Shown: positions 16,055 to 24,291 of the stretch, piece by piece
Layout: each line of letters begins with the position of its first letter
Position numbering within the stretch: the stretch's first letter is position 1
NCBI RefSeq assembly: GCF_900166655.1
Contig: NZ_FVZB01000006.1
Location: 806,001 to 870,000, forward strand
Length of the DNA stretch: 64,000 nt
Reading direction: 5' to 3'
Origin: Halobacillus hunanensis
Lineage (GTDB): Bacteria > Bacillota > Bacilli > Bacillales > Halobacillaceae
Notes under the pieces: model-generated
Seen by the model: the letters and a program-made list of their open reading frames with translations, nothing else
Database searches by the model: none
Told to the model about the DNA's origin: nothing
Translations under genes and position numbers: made by a program

Positions 16055-17066
16055 TCATTTCTTATTCGCTAGTTTTTTTCGGTCCTCAGCTAATGGTGGC
16101 TGCTCAAGCCAGCCTTTTTTGATCATAATATTTATGCCGTTCTCCGCATAAAGTCCAATTTGACCGATCAGACGTGCGTACATGACAGCTAAATCCCGTC
16201 TTTGCACAACAGATAAGGCGGCTCCGTAAAAACCGGCTGCCGAAGACACCAGTGAAACGACATGGAACAGCATCAATCTATCTGAAAAAGGTGGTGTCGT
16301 AGAATTTGTGATTTCTGATTCCCATTTCTTTGGTGAAGGCAGGTTATCCCTAGCCAAGATGGCATCAAGGGTTTTCACTTGTTTTTGGCAAAGTAATGAC
16401 CCTTTTTGAAAATACTGACGAAGTTCTTTTGACGTCGTGACCTGGCCGAATCCCATTTCCAGCACAATTTTCACCATAAGCTTTTGAGCATTAAAACAAA
16501 GGCCATTGATCTCTACAGCATTTAATGGCCTCTGTCTTCCAACCCACCGCTTAATGTAGTCGTTATTCGTAATAAAATGGTTATTTGATTTTGGGTTAAG
16601 AATAGGTGGTCTACTGAAAATCCCTTTGTTCAGCATAACTTCGACGATCTTGTCATATAACTCCATCGTTTCCTCATTACACTGGATATAAAATTTCCTC
16701 TGATCAGGCGCGGACTGAAGTACCAGTAGCTGCTGCGTAACCGGTTAAACCGTGCAGCGTCATAATATACATGTAGTATAAAGTGAGAGCATCTGAAAAT
16801 AATGAAGGAGCATCGCGGTTGACATCTTTATCTGTAAATCCCTTAGGTATAGGGTACTCTTCCTGAGTCATAAAATCTTTAATTTTGCTAACGTGTGACT
16901 TTGACAATCCTATGACAAATTCTAAAATCTTACGTATGTCCTCATCCTCTACCTTTGCTAAGAAATAGTCGATAACACAGATGGACATGCTGTAACTTTG
17001 GTATTGTGTCCAAAGGCTTGACAGCTCCGAAGCTGATAAGCGAGCACTATGACTCGTATTTTCCAT
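16055..17066 (-). pseudogene. DUF3231 protein, copy 3, disrupted by a single-base frameshift
   Basis: Two frames, 16704-17066 (N-terminal 120 codons, ending GTSVRA stop) and 16055-16666 (start MELYDKIVEVML), are the two halves of one DUF3231 protein. Removing one base near 16705-16712 joins GTSVR to DQRKFYIQCNEETMELY in frame, and the total length, 1012 bp, is exactly one more than the 1011 bp of the intact neighbour. The rest is well conserved (PPILNPKSNNHF, NGWLEQPPLAEDRKKL corresponds to IKKGWLEQPPLAEDRKKL here), so the lesion is recent or a sequencing error. Confidence 0.88.
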
Positions 17067-17158
17067 AAAATAAAGCCCTCCGATTCAATAAATCCACAAT
17101 TTGATAGCTTAGTGTTTCACCTAACAAAAAGAATATTCCCCGATGTCATATTGGGACT

Positions 17159-17207
17159 AACTTCCACCTCAGGTCATCCAATTTCTGGATGACCTGAGGT
17201 GGAAGTT
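17159..17207. repeat. 39-bp palindrome family, copy 5, between divergent genes
   Basis: Core 17164-17202; loop ATTTC; outer pairs AACTT/AAGTT are perfect. Unlike the other full copies it is not at a gene end but between the DUF3231 pseudogene and the padR gene, both transcribed away from it. Confidence 0.93.
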
Positions 17208-17271
17208 ATTGTCATAAGAAGACTTGTTGACTTGAGGTATAAGGGGTTTGATGAGAATTAATTCTAGAGGC

Positions 17272-17332
17272 TTGCATTTTTATAAACTAAATTGTACAAT
17301 TAAGATCGAAATTCGATATTGACATTCGATAT
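17272..17332 (+). promoter_or_regulatory. padR-chrA promoter with direct-repeat operator
   Basis: TTGCAT (17272-17277) and TACAAT (17295-17300) are separated by 17 bp. Just downstream, ATTCGATAT occurs twice (17311-17319 and 17324-17332), 13 bp apart, next to the palindrome TCGAAATTCGA. A repressor bound there would block the promoter; autoregulation by the PadR protein is the simplest reading. Confidence 0.65.
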
Positions 17333-17356
17333 CAACTTTAAAAGGAGAGATATTTT

Positions 17357-17662
17357 TTGGATAATAAAGTATTGCGCAAGCTGTTTCTCGGATTTATTCA
17401 TATTCACATTTTGCACCATGCCAAGGAAGAAGCGATTTACGGTTCATGGATGCTGGAAGAACTGCGTGAACATGGCTACGAAATGAGCGCCGGCACGCTA
17501 TATCCGATCCTGCACAATATGGAAGTCGATCAACTTCTTGATAAAGAAGAAGTGAATGTAAACGGGAAAATCAGAAAATATTACCGCATCACAGAAAAAG
17601 GTGACACTGTGCTTCAAGAAGCACGCGAAAAGGCTTATGAACTTTTCAAAGAAATTAAGTAG
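17357..17662 (+). CDS. PadR-family transcriptional regulator
   Basis: A 101-residue winged-helix protein: FIHIHILHHAKEEAIYGSWMLEELREHGYEMSAGTLYPILHNMEVDQLL is the PadR domain (GTLYPIL motif at about 57-63), followed by KIRKYYRITEKG and a C-terminal dimerisation helix. The start is a TTG with GGAGAG seven to eight bases upstream. Its stop is 19 bp before chrA, so the two form an operon. PadR-type regulators beside chrA are known as chromate-resistance regulators in some bacteria; the effector here is unknown. Confidence 0.85.
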   Translation: MDNKVLRKLFLGFIHIHILHHAKEEAIYGSWMLEELREHGYEMSAGTLYPILHNMEVDQLLDKEEVNVNGKIRKYYRITEKGDTVLQEAREKAYELFKEIK

Positions 17663-17681
17663 ATAATCGAGGTGAAGATAT

Positions 17682-18884
17682 ATGGACAAACAATCAACCA
17701 ATAGAAGTACGTTTCACATCTTATTAGAGATTCTACTGGCTTCCACAAAATTAGGATTTACTTCGTTTGGCGGCCCTGTTGCCCATTTGGCATACTTTAA
17801 AGATGAATATATCGATCGCCGCAAATGGCTGGATGATAAAACGTACTCAGATATCATTGCGCTGTGTCAATTCCTGCCTGGGCCGGCAAGCAGTCAGGTC
17901 GGGATATCGATCGGGATGCTGCGTGGAGGAATATTGGGAGGAATCGTGTCGTGGATTGGGTTCACCCTTCCTTCCGTTATTGTGCTCGTCGTATTTGCCA
18001 TGCTGTATCAGACCTTCACATTAGGAGATGCAGGATTTATTCATAGTTTGAAGATTGTAGCAGCAGCCATTGTACTGCACGCTTTAATCGGTTTAGGGAA
18101 AAAACTTACCCCAGATAAAACGCGACTTGCGATCGCCATGGCAGCAGCCTTTATTATGCTGCTCTATCCTTCTGCCTGGATGCAGATTGTCATCATTATT
18201 GGAGCGGGTCTGTTAGGTTTGCAGCTTTTTAAAGATCAAGCTGAATCCAATGTTAAACCCTTCTCTGTCAACATTTCTAAAAAAACTGGCGTGATTTCGC
18301 TAGGAATTCTTGTCTTCGGTCTCGTCGCCCTACCCATCATTACAAAACTGACGAACAACCCGCTGCTAAGTATTTTTGATATCTTCTTCAGGGTGGGTTC
18401 ATTGGTCTTTGGCGGGGGTCATGTGGTCCTGCCGATGCTTGAAAGGGAAGTTGTGCCAACAGGCTGGATGTCACCGGAAGAATTTTTGGCTGGCTACGGC
18501 ATGGCTCAAGCTGTACCTGGACCACTATTTACGTTTTCCAGTTATTTAGGAACGATGATGGAGGGAATCGGCGGCGCCATCGTAGCTACGATCGGAATAT
18601 TTTTGCCATCGTTTCTACTCGTTATTGCAGCTTTACCGTTTTTAAATGAATTGAGAAAACGCTCTTCCTTCCAAGGAATTCTTATGGGTGTAAATGCCAG
18701 TGTTGTCGGGATCTTATTAGCGGCGTTCTACGATCCCGTGATCAAAAGTTCGATCTTCGAAGCATCTGACTTCGCCCTCGGTGTCGTCTTATTCGCCTTA
18801 CTGAACATCTGGAAAGTTCCAGCCTGGCTCATCGTCATCCTAGGCGTGATCGGCGGCTACCTCATCAACCTGATCGGCATCTAA
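17682..18884 (+). CDS. chrA: ChrA chromate transporter, long-chain (two-domain)
   Basis: A 400-residue membrane protein with two homologous CHR halves: LGFTSFGGPVAHLAYFKDEY with FLPGPASSQVG in the first, and VGSLVFGGGHVVLPMLEREV with AVPGPLFTFSSYLG in the second, giving about 12 helices. ChrA proteins export chromate, probably coupled to protons, and confer resistance; some have other anion substrates. GAGGTGAAG precedes the ATG. It is co-transcribed with the PadR regulator, and a palindrome copy lies 22 bp after its stop. Confidence 0.88.
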   Translation: MDKQSTNRSTFHILLEILLASTKLGFTSFGGPVAHLAYFKDEYIDRRKWLDDKTYSDIIALCQFLPGPASSQVGISIGMLRGGILGGIVSWIGFTLPSVIVLVVFAMLYQTFTLGDAGFIHSLKIVAAAIVLHALIGLGKKLTPDKTRLAIAMAAAFIMLLYPSAWMQIVIIIGAGLLGLQLFKDQAESNVKPFSVNISKKTGVISLGILVFGLVALPIITKLTNNPLLSIFDIFFRVGSLVFGGGHVVLPMLEREVVPTGWMSPEEFLAGYGMAQAVPGPLFTFSSYLGTMMEGIGGAIVATIGIFLPSFLLVIAALPFLNELRKRSSFQGILMGVNASVVGILLAAFYDPVIKSSIFEASDFALGVVLFALLNIWKVPAWLIVILGVIGGYLINLIGI

Positions 18885-18901
18885 TCGAAAATCTTCCAAG
18901 T

Positions 18902-18950
18902 AATTACCACCTCAGGTCATCCAGAAATTGGATGACCTGAGGTGGTAATT
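18902..18950. repeat. 39-bp palindrome family, copy 6, terminator-like
   Basis: Core 18907-18945; loop GAAAT; outer pairs AATTA/TAATT are perfect. It lies 22 bp past the stop of chrA and about 60 bp upstream of the toxin promoter, so it insulates the two units. Confidence 0.93.
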
Positions 18951-19001
18951 TATTCCTTTACATTTCAGAAATATTACGACATGTAGCTTATCAATAGAAG
19001 G

Positions 19002-19021
19002 GCTATGGTATAATCAGTATT
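19002..19021 (+). promoter_or_regulatory. Extended -10 promoter of the toxin mRNA
   Basis: TATGGTATAAT holds a perfect -10 (TATAAT at 19009-19014) with an extended TG motif; the -35 region is poor. Transcription would begin near 19021, which places TAGATAGTTG at the very 5' end of the RNA. Confidence 0.75.
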
Positions 19022-19061
19022 AGATAGTTGTTCGATCATACTGCTCTCTGCAGGCTGAATA

Positions 19062-19109
19062 GGGTGTCGGCTAATCCCCATGTCTTAAAGATGAAAGGGG
19101 GTGACGCCT
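19062..19109 (+). promoter_or_regulatory. 5' UTR hairpin hiding the toxin ribosome binding site
   Basis: GGTGTC (19063-19068) pairs with GACGCC (19103-19108), and CCCC at 19076-19079 pairs with the GGGG of the ribosome binding site AAAGGGGGTG (19094-19103). The structure ends immediately before the GTG start, the expected arrangement for a translationally locked type I toxin. Confidence 0.65.
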
Positions 19110-19208
19110 GTGAGCACTTACGAATCGCTAATGGTCATGATCACTTTTAGTACGCTGATTGTTTCGGTCATAGCCCTGATAGTAGCGATTTTGCGCATAA
19201 AAAAATAG
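19110..19208 (+). CDS. Small hydrophobic type I toxin, holin-like/BsrG-TxpA type
   Basis: A 32-residue peptide starting MSTYESLMVMITFSTLIV, with one membrane helix and a basic end RIKK. It matches the putative holin-like toxins of Bacilli (BsrE, BsrG, TxpA, YonT group), which insert in the membrane and are controlled by an antisense RNA. The GTG at 19110 follows AAAGGGGGTGA; an in-frame GTG at 19101 overlaps that site. The last codons (AAAAAAATAG) also form one side of the hairpin that ends the predicted antisense RNA. The toxic effect is inferred from the family. Confidence 0.8.
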   Translation: MSTYESLMVMITFSTLIVSVIALIVAILRIKK

Positions 19209-19333
19209 ACTCCCTATTCCAGCAAGAATCCGGGTGAGTCTATTTTTAAAATAGCCAGTGCCCTAGAAGAGCAACTATCTAGGGGATCACAGTTGCAACC
19301 TGTGGTCCCTTTTATTATGTGTATCCTGTTTCT
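19200..19333 (-). ncRNA. Predicted antisense antitoxin RNA
   Basis: On the minus strand TTAACT (19368-19363) and TGGTATGAT (-10 at 19345-19340) are 17 bp apart and predict a start near 19333. The RNA would run leftward across the 3' untranslated part of the toxin mRNA and stop at a perfect 12-bp hairpin (19201-19212 with 19236-19247) followed by a T-run made by the toxin's Lys codons. Size is about 130 nt, with overlap of the toxin mRNA 3' end of about 110 nt, as in RatA or SR4. Confidence 0.7.
19283..19313 (+). terminator. Terminator of the toxin mRNA
   Basis: A 10-bp stem GGGATCACAG/CTGTGGTCCC (one G-T) with loop TTGCAAC and TTTTATT. Upstream of it, CAACTATCTA (19272-19281) is the exact complement of the mRNA 5' end (19021-19030). 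Confidence 0.8.
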
Positions 19334-19439
19334 GTCTTTATCATACCATAATTGCAGAAAAAAGTTAATTGAAGGTGGATCATTACTGATAACGAATATC
19401 CTATTGATGAAAACTTATGATTTCGTTAACCTAACTTGG

Positions 19440-19496
19440 AAAAAAACACCACCTCAGGTCATCCAGAAATTGGATGACCTGAGGTGGTGTTTTTTT
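19440..19496. repeat. 39-bp palindrome family, copy 7, terminator of the RND gene
   Basis: Core 19449-19487; loop GAAAT; outer stem AAAAAAACA/TGTTTTTTT extends it to a 26-bp stem. It starts 17 bp past the stop of the RND transporter and has eight Ts in that direction, so it is a complete intrinsic terminator. Confidence 0.93.
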
Positions 19497-19504
19497 TGGA
19501 TTCT

Positions 19505-22500
19505 TTATTCTTCATGCTTGTTAAAGAATCCGGTGATTTTATTGGATAGGTCGTCAAAGTAGGTGTAGACGACGGGGATCAGGATAAGCGTGAAGAAGCT
19601 TGAAACGGTCAGCCCAAAGATGATCGTTACGGCGAGCGGCTGTTGGGCTTCGGCGCCTTGTCCAATGCCGAGCGCAAGCGGCAGCATGCCTAACACGGTC
19701 GTCAGCGTCGTCATCAAAATGGGACGCAGACGGTTTGGTCCCGCTTCTAAAATCGCTTCCCTGCGATCATATGAATTTCTCCGCAATATATTAATGTAAT
19801 CGACAAGCACAATCGCGTTGTTGACGACAATCCCGGCGAGCATAATAATCCCGACAAACGCTGGCAGGCTGAATGGCAAGCCAGTGATGAACAAGCCTCC
19901 CGATACACCTACGATCGTCGCGGGCAGCGAGAACATAATAATCAATGGGAATAGGAAATTCTCAAACTGGACTGCCATCACGGCATACACGAGAAAGATG
20001 GAAAACACGAGCGCCAGCGCCAGATCACCAAAGGCATCGCGCATGTCTTCCGCCTGTCCGCCAATCGAATACGAGTAGCCTTCCGGAAAATTCAAGCTGT
20101 CGAGCTGTGCGCGAACCGCTTCGGTCGTACTCCCAAGGTCATGGCCAACGACGTCCGCTTCCACGTTCACCTGCGGCTGCTGTCCTTCCCGCAATAAAGA
20201 AACAGGGCCTTGGACTTGCTGCAAGTCGGCAATCGTTGCCAACGGGATAATCGATCCGGTCGGCGTTTGCACCGACATCCCTTCCAGATCAGCAATCGTT
20301 TGACGCTCTTCTTTTGGCAAAATCAATCGGACATCAATTTCGTTGCCGCCCTCTCGATAGCGGGTGGCGATTTGCCCGCTAAAGGCTAGCTGAATCTGGT
20401 TGATGACTTGCTGATCACTTAAGCCATACTGAGCTGCCTTCTGGGCATTCACATCGATTTGCATTTCCGGGCGCCCTTCATCAGTAGAAGAGGTCGGTCC
20501 ACTAATCCCCTCCACATCTTCCATTAAATAGACAACCTGACGAGACAGCTGATCGAGCACTTCGTATTCCGGTCCATTCAGCTGAATCTGCAACGGCGCC
20601 CCTGTGCCAAGTCCGGCTTCCATTTCACTGACCGCTATATCGGCCCCCGCTATACCTTGTAAAGCTTCATTCATGTCTTCTGTGACAGCCTTGGTGGTTT
20701 GCTCGCGTTCTCCGGGATCAACAAGCTGTATCGTGTAGGACGCAAAGTCAGAGGAGCTGTTCCCCGCTCCGCCACCAAAACCTCCCCCGCCAATCGTTAG
20801 ATAGCTCACGTCTATAACGTCACTAAATTCCTTGAGACGATCGTCCACCTGGTTGGTAAACTCTTGAGTGGTTTCTATTCCTGTCCCCTCAGGCATGTTA
20901 ACACTAACTTGCACTTGTCCTTGGTCAGAAGGCGGGATAAATTCCGTGCCGATCAACGGGATCAGTGCAACCCCAATCGCCACGCTGATGACGGTCGCAA
21001 GCACCGTTGTTTTTCGGTACTTCAACACTTTCCGTAACAAACTGCGATACGCATCGTTTACCTTTTCTAGAAAGCGGTCGAACCAATAACGGCGGCCGCT
21101 TGATGCAATTGTTTTCGTCAACAGTTTCGATGACAGCATCGGCACGAGTGTAACCGATACGGCAAGCGAGGCGATCAGCGCAAACGACACCGTTAACGCT
21201 AAGGGCGTGAACAGCTCCGACGCGATCCCTTCCACAAAAATAATTGGCAAAAACACGACGAGTGTGGTCGTTGCTGACGCGATAACTGCTGGAGCCAGCT
21301 CCGAGGCACCAAGCTTGGAGGCTTCAACCATCGAATATCCCCGCTGCCGATAACTATAAATGCTCTCTAAAATTACAATCGAGCTGTCGACCATCATCCC
21401 AATTCCGAGCGCCAGCCCGCCCATCGTCAGGACATTAACCGTTTCACCTGTAAAGTACATCAAGGTGAACGTTGAAATAATCGCGATCGGAATCGAAATC
21501 CCGATAACGAGCGTCGCACGAATACTTTTCAAAAATAACAGCAGGACGAATACAGAGATAATCCCGCCGATGATAATATTTTTTACTACACTATTGATCG
21601 AGGTTTTGACAAATTCACTCGTATCGAGGACGACTTCAAGTTCAACATCCTCCGGCAGCTCACTCGTCGCTTCCTCCATGGCTGCATGAATCTGATCCGC
21701 AGTTTCGACTGTATTACTATCGGTTTTTTTCAAAAATGACAGCACAACGGCTGGCGTGCCATTCACCTCAGAAATCGTATTCGATGTAGCAAAATTCTCC
21801 TCGACATCAGCAATTTGATCAAGGGTGAGGCTGGCACCATTTGGTGTTTTGATAATCGTCTCGCGCACATCCTCAATGCTCTCATACTCCCCGCTAATCC
21901 GAATTTGGAGGTCCTTCTGCCCTTTTTGAATGTTACCGGCAGAAGCGGACTGATTCGAGGAATTCAACGCTTGAATAATCGTCTGCGCGTTAAGTCCGTA
22001 TTGTGCCATTTTGGCGCGGTCGATCAGCACTTGAACTTCGCGCGATCGCCCGCCTTCAACCGTGACAGAGGCCACTCCTTCCTGGCGTTCAAACAAAGGA
22101 ATGAGCCGATTCTCGGCCAATTGCTGCAAATTTTCCGGCGTATCGCCTGACAATCCAATCGTCATGATCGGCAGCTGTTGGGGATTGAAGCGCAGTACGC
22201 TCGGCTCTCCCGCCCCCTCAGGCAGTACACTCGTTACGGAATCAACCTTCTCCCTCACCTCTAGCAACGTGCTGTCAAGATCAACCCCCGTATTAAATTG
22301 CATCATTACAAGCGATGCACCTGCTTGAGACCGTGATTGTAAGACTTCAAGCCCTTCTAGCGAGCTGACTGCAGATTCAATCGGACGACTGACCAATTTT
22401 TCAACCTCTTGCGGCGCTGCCCCTTCGTAACTCGTTGATACCACAGCGATCGGCAGTTCGATATCTGGGAAAAGATCGATCGTAAGCGACCGCAGTGATA

Positions 22501-22579
22501 CGAAACCAAGCCCGAGAATGGCAGCGACAATCATGATCACTCCGACCGGACGCTTGACGGATTCGTTTACAAGCTTCAC
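19505..22579 (-). CDS. swrC: RND-family efflux permease (SwrC/AcrB type)
   Basis: A 1024-residue inner-membrane proton-driven exporter with the usual duplicated layout: helix 1 near residues 12-30, a first large extracytoplasmic loop, helices 2-6 (about 330-480), helix 7 near 530, a second loop and helices 8-12 (about 850-1005). IELPIAVVSTSYEGAAPQEVE and GGLALGIGMMVDSSIVILE (helix 4) are typical; the usual Asp pair in helix 4 is D-S here. SwrC of B. subtilis exports surfactin and aids swarming; the substrate here is unknown. The GTG start abuts the stop of the adaptor gene, so translation is coupled. Confidence 0.88.
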   Translation of the reverse strand: MKLVNESVKRPVGVIMIVAAILGLGFVSLRSLTIDLFPDIELPIAVVSTSYEGAAPQEVEKLVSRPIESAVSSLEGLEVLQSRSQAGASLVMMQFNTGVDLDSTLLEVREKVDSVTSVLPEGAGEPSVLRFNPQQLPIMTIGLSGDTPENLQQLAENRLIPLFERQEGVASVTVEGGRSREVQVLIDRAKMAQYGLNAQTIIQALNSSNQSASAGNIQKGQKDLQIRISGEYESIEDVRETIIKTPNGASLTLDQIADVEENFATSNTISEVNGTPAVVLSFLKKTDSNTVETADQIHAAMEEATSELPEDVELEVVLDTSEFVKTSINSVVKNIIIGGIISVFVLLLFLKSIRATLVIGISIPIAIISTFTLMYFTGETVNVLTMGGLALGIGMMVDSSIVILESIYSYRQRGYSMVEASKLGASELAPAVIASATTTLVVFLPIIFVEGIASELFTPLALTVSFALIASLAVSVTLVPMLSSKLLTKTIASSGRRYWFDRFLEKVNDAYRSLLRKVLKYRKTTVLATVISVAIGVALIPLIGTEFIPPSDQGQVQVSVNMPEGTGIETTQEFTNQVDDRLKEFSDVIDVSYLTIGGGGFGGGAGNSSSDFASYTIQLVDPGEREQTTKAVTEDMNEALQGIAGADIAVSEMEAGLGTGAPLQIQLNGPEYEVLDQLSRQVVYLMEDVEGISGPTSSTDEGRPEMQIDVNAQKAAQYGLSDQQVINQIQLAFSGQIATRYREGGNEIDVRLILPKEERQTIADLEGMSVQTPTGSIIPLATIADLQQVQGPVSLLREGQQPQVNVEADVVGHDLGSTTEAVRAQLDSLNFPEGYSYSIGGQAEDMRDAFGDLALALVFSIFLVYAVMAVQFENFLFPLIIMFSLPATIVGVSGGLFITGLPFSLPAFVGIIMLAGIVVNNAIVLVDYINILRRNSYDRREAILEAGPNRLRPILMTTLTTVLGMLPLALGIGQGAEAQQPLAVTIIFGLTVSSFFTLILIPVVYTYFDDLSNKITGFFNKHEE

Positions 22580-23923
22580 TTACGCGTCCTCCTTCATGAT
22601 CGTCACATTCGCGCCATCACTTAAAGTCAACTGGCCGCTCGTCACGACAGGCGCTTCCCTGTTGACGTCACCTGAAATCGCGGTTTGTTCAGTTTGTGAT
22701 TCAATGACTTCCACATCGACACGTACCGCTTTCTGGTCGACCACCTGGTAAATGTACGATTGGCCGCCTTCCTCGGCTACTGCATCTGTTGGAACAATCA
22801 ACGTATCCTCGACAACCGTTTCTGGTAAAAGGAACGTCGCCATCATCCCAGGTTTGATGGTTTTATCCGGGTTCTCAATGGTCGCTTCGACGGGATAAAG
22901 CCCTGTCTCATCCGGAACCGATGGAACATAGCTGATCGTAGACGTCACCGGCTCCTCTAACGTATCAATACGTACTTGAAGCTCTTCTCCTTCAGAAAAT
23001 AACCCAAGCTGTTCCGCCGTCACGGCCGCTGTGACCGTCATCGGATCCAAGCTGACAATCGTCGCGAACGGCTGCTGATTTGTGACCATATCGCCTTCAC
23101 CAGCTTTCAACGACGAAATCTCTCCGCTCGCTGGAGCAGTGATCGCTTCATTAGCGCCCTGTTCCTCCGCTTGATTCAGCTGTACTTGTGCTTGTTCAAC
23201 TTGAAGCTCGGCTTGATCAATGCCGATGCGGGCCTGTTCAAGCTGCTGCTGCGCCTGATCGACCTGTGCTTCAGCCTGCGCAACAGCTGAACTTCCTGAT
23301 GCTCCCTTTTCACCGATCAACTGTTGATATTGAGCATAAGCTTGATCAGCACGCGTTTGCGCTTGTTCGTAAAGCACTTCCGGGACGGTGCCTTCTTCAA
23401 CTAATTGCTTCGTCTCATCGGCCAGTGCTTGCGCCTGTTCATATTGCTGTTTGACAGCCGCAGCAGCTTTATTACCTTGAGTGGCTTTGGCATTGGCCGC
23501 TTTCTTAGCAATTTCGACTTGCTCTTTCGCATTCTCTACTCCAGCCTCCGCTTGTTCATAAGCGATTCGAGCGTTTTCCAGCTGTTTCTTCGCTTGCTTC
23601 ACTGCAAGCTGCTGAAGTTCAACTTGGCTGCTCATATTGCCAGGATCAACGACGCCGACCGTCTCGCCTTCTTCAATGCGGTCACCCTTGGCTACGTTTA
23701 ATGTCACCAGCTCTCCGGGGACGCTCGAGATGACGGGAGAAGTGTCAGCGGTCGTTGCCCTCCCCACTATTTTTCTTTCAATAATGAAATTATCTTGAAC
23801 AATTTCAGTTGTTTCGACGGGTGTTGTGCGGGTTTCGGCAGTTTCTTCGTTGTTATCTGTATTGTTGCAGGCGGTAAGTGTTGTGATAGTCAGCAGGAGG
23901 AGAAGGTATGTAAGACGTTTCAT
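22580..23923 (-). CDS. RND efflux periplasmic-adaptor-like lipoprotein
   Basis: A 447-residue membrane fusion protein. A lipoprotein signal (LLLLLTITTLTAC) is followed by a barrel-sandwich half (VISSVPGELVTLNVAKGDRIEEGETVGVVDPGNM), an unusually long Ala/Gln/Glu-rich coiled coil (about residues 95-255) and the second lipoyl half and beta barrel (ITAPASGEISSLKAGEGDMV, then VRIDTLEEPVTS). Such proteins bridge the pump to the cell wall side in Gram-positives. ATG 23923 with AGAGGA is chosen over the longer frame. It is first in the operon with the permease. Confidence 0.87.
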   Translation of the reverse strand: MKRLTYLLLLLTITTLTACNNTDNNEETAETRTTPVETTEIVQDNFIIERKIVGRATTADTSPVISSVPGELVTLNVAKGDRIEEGETVGVVDPGNMSSQVELQQLAVKQAKKQLENARIAYEQAEAGVENAKEQVEIAKKAANAKATQGNKAAAAVKQQYEQAQALADETKQLVEEGTVPEVLYEQAQTRADQAYAQYQQLIGEKGASGSSAVAQAEAQVDQAQQQLEQARIGIDQAELQVEQAQVQLNQAEEQGANEAITAPASGEISSLKAGEGDMVTNQQPFATIVSLDPMTVTAAVTAEQLGLFSEGEELQVRIDTLEEPVTSTISYVPSVPDETGLYPVEATIENPDKTIKPGMMATFLLPETVVEDTLIVPTDAVAEEGGQSYIYQVVDQKAVRVDVEVIESQTEQTAISGDVNREAPVVTSGQLTLSDGANVTIMKEDA

Positions 23924-24104
23924 AGGCTCGATTTCCTCTCTTGTGTGGTGGTCATAATTATGGATAATGTTACTAAACTGCGAACGGGATTGCAACTTGT
24001 CGAGTGGTGACAGATTAATGAATTTTGTTCAGAAAAATGGGAAAATCGCTAAAGGCTATTTTATTAAGGTGGGCACGTCGAATCGATGGGGAATTCCTCG
24101 TTTA

Positions 24105-24132
24105 TTAGATTATTTCCCCGGAAATAATCTAT
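24105..24132. promoter_or_regulatory. Perfect 12-bp palindrome upstream of the RND operon
   Basis: TAGATTATTTCC and GGAAATAATCTA flank CC. It lies about 180 bp before the adaptor start. It has no T-run, so it could be an operator; no regulator gene lies beside it. Confidence 0.5.
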
Positions 24133-24253
24133 TACCCAAAAATAATAAATTAATTTCTTGAACGGGCTTAAGGAATAATGATGTCTGGATGGGGCGAGGC
24201 AGTTTGTGTAGAAGAGGTTCGGTTAAAACCGACACGTCCTGCGGGATAAAAAA

Positions 24254-24284
24254 AACCGCCTGGCTCAATTAGAGTCAGGCGGTT
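24254..24284 (-). terminator. Intrinsic terminator after the unknown gene at 24.3 kb
   Basis: A 13-bp stem with one wobble (AACCGCCTGGCTC/GAGTCAGGCGGTT) is followed on the minus strand by seven Ts. Just left of it (24210-24245) lies a short fragment of the GTTCGGTT...CGTCCTGCGGG repeat family. Confidence 0.88.
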
Positions 24285-24291
24285 ATGTACC

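Noticed and set aside
16055-17066. Programmed ribosomal frameshift
   Set aside because: No slippery heptamer or downstream structure is evident, and the paralogues are single-frame genes.
23967-24161. 64-codon plus-strand ORF upstream of the efflux operon
   Set aside because: No ribosome binding site; it overlaps the probable promoter region and the palindrome.
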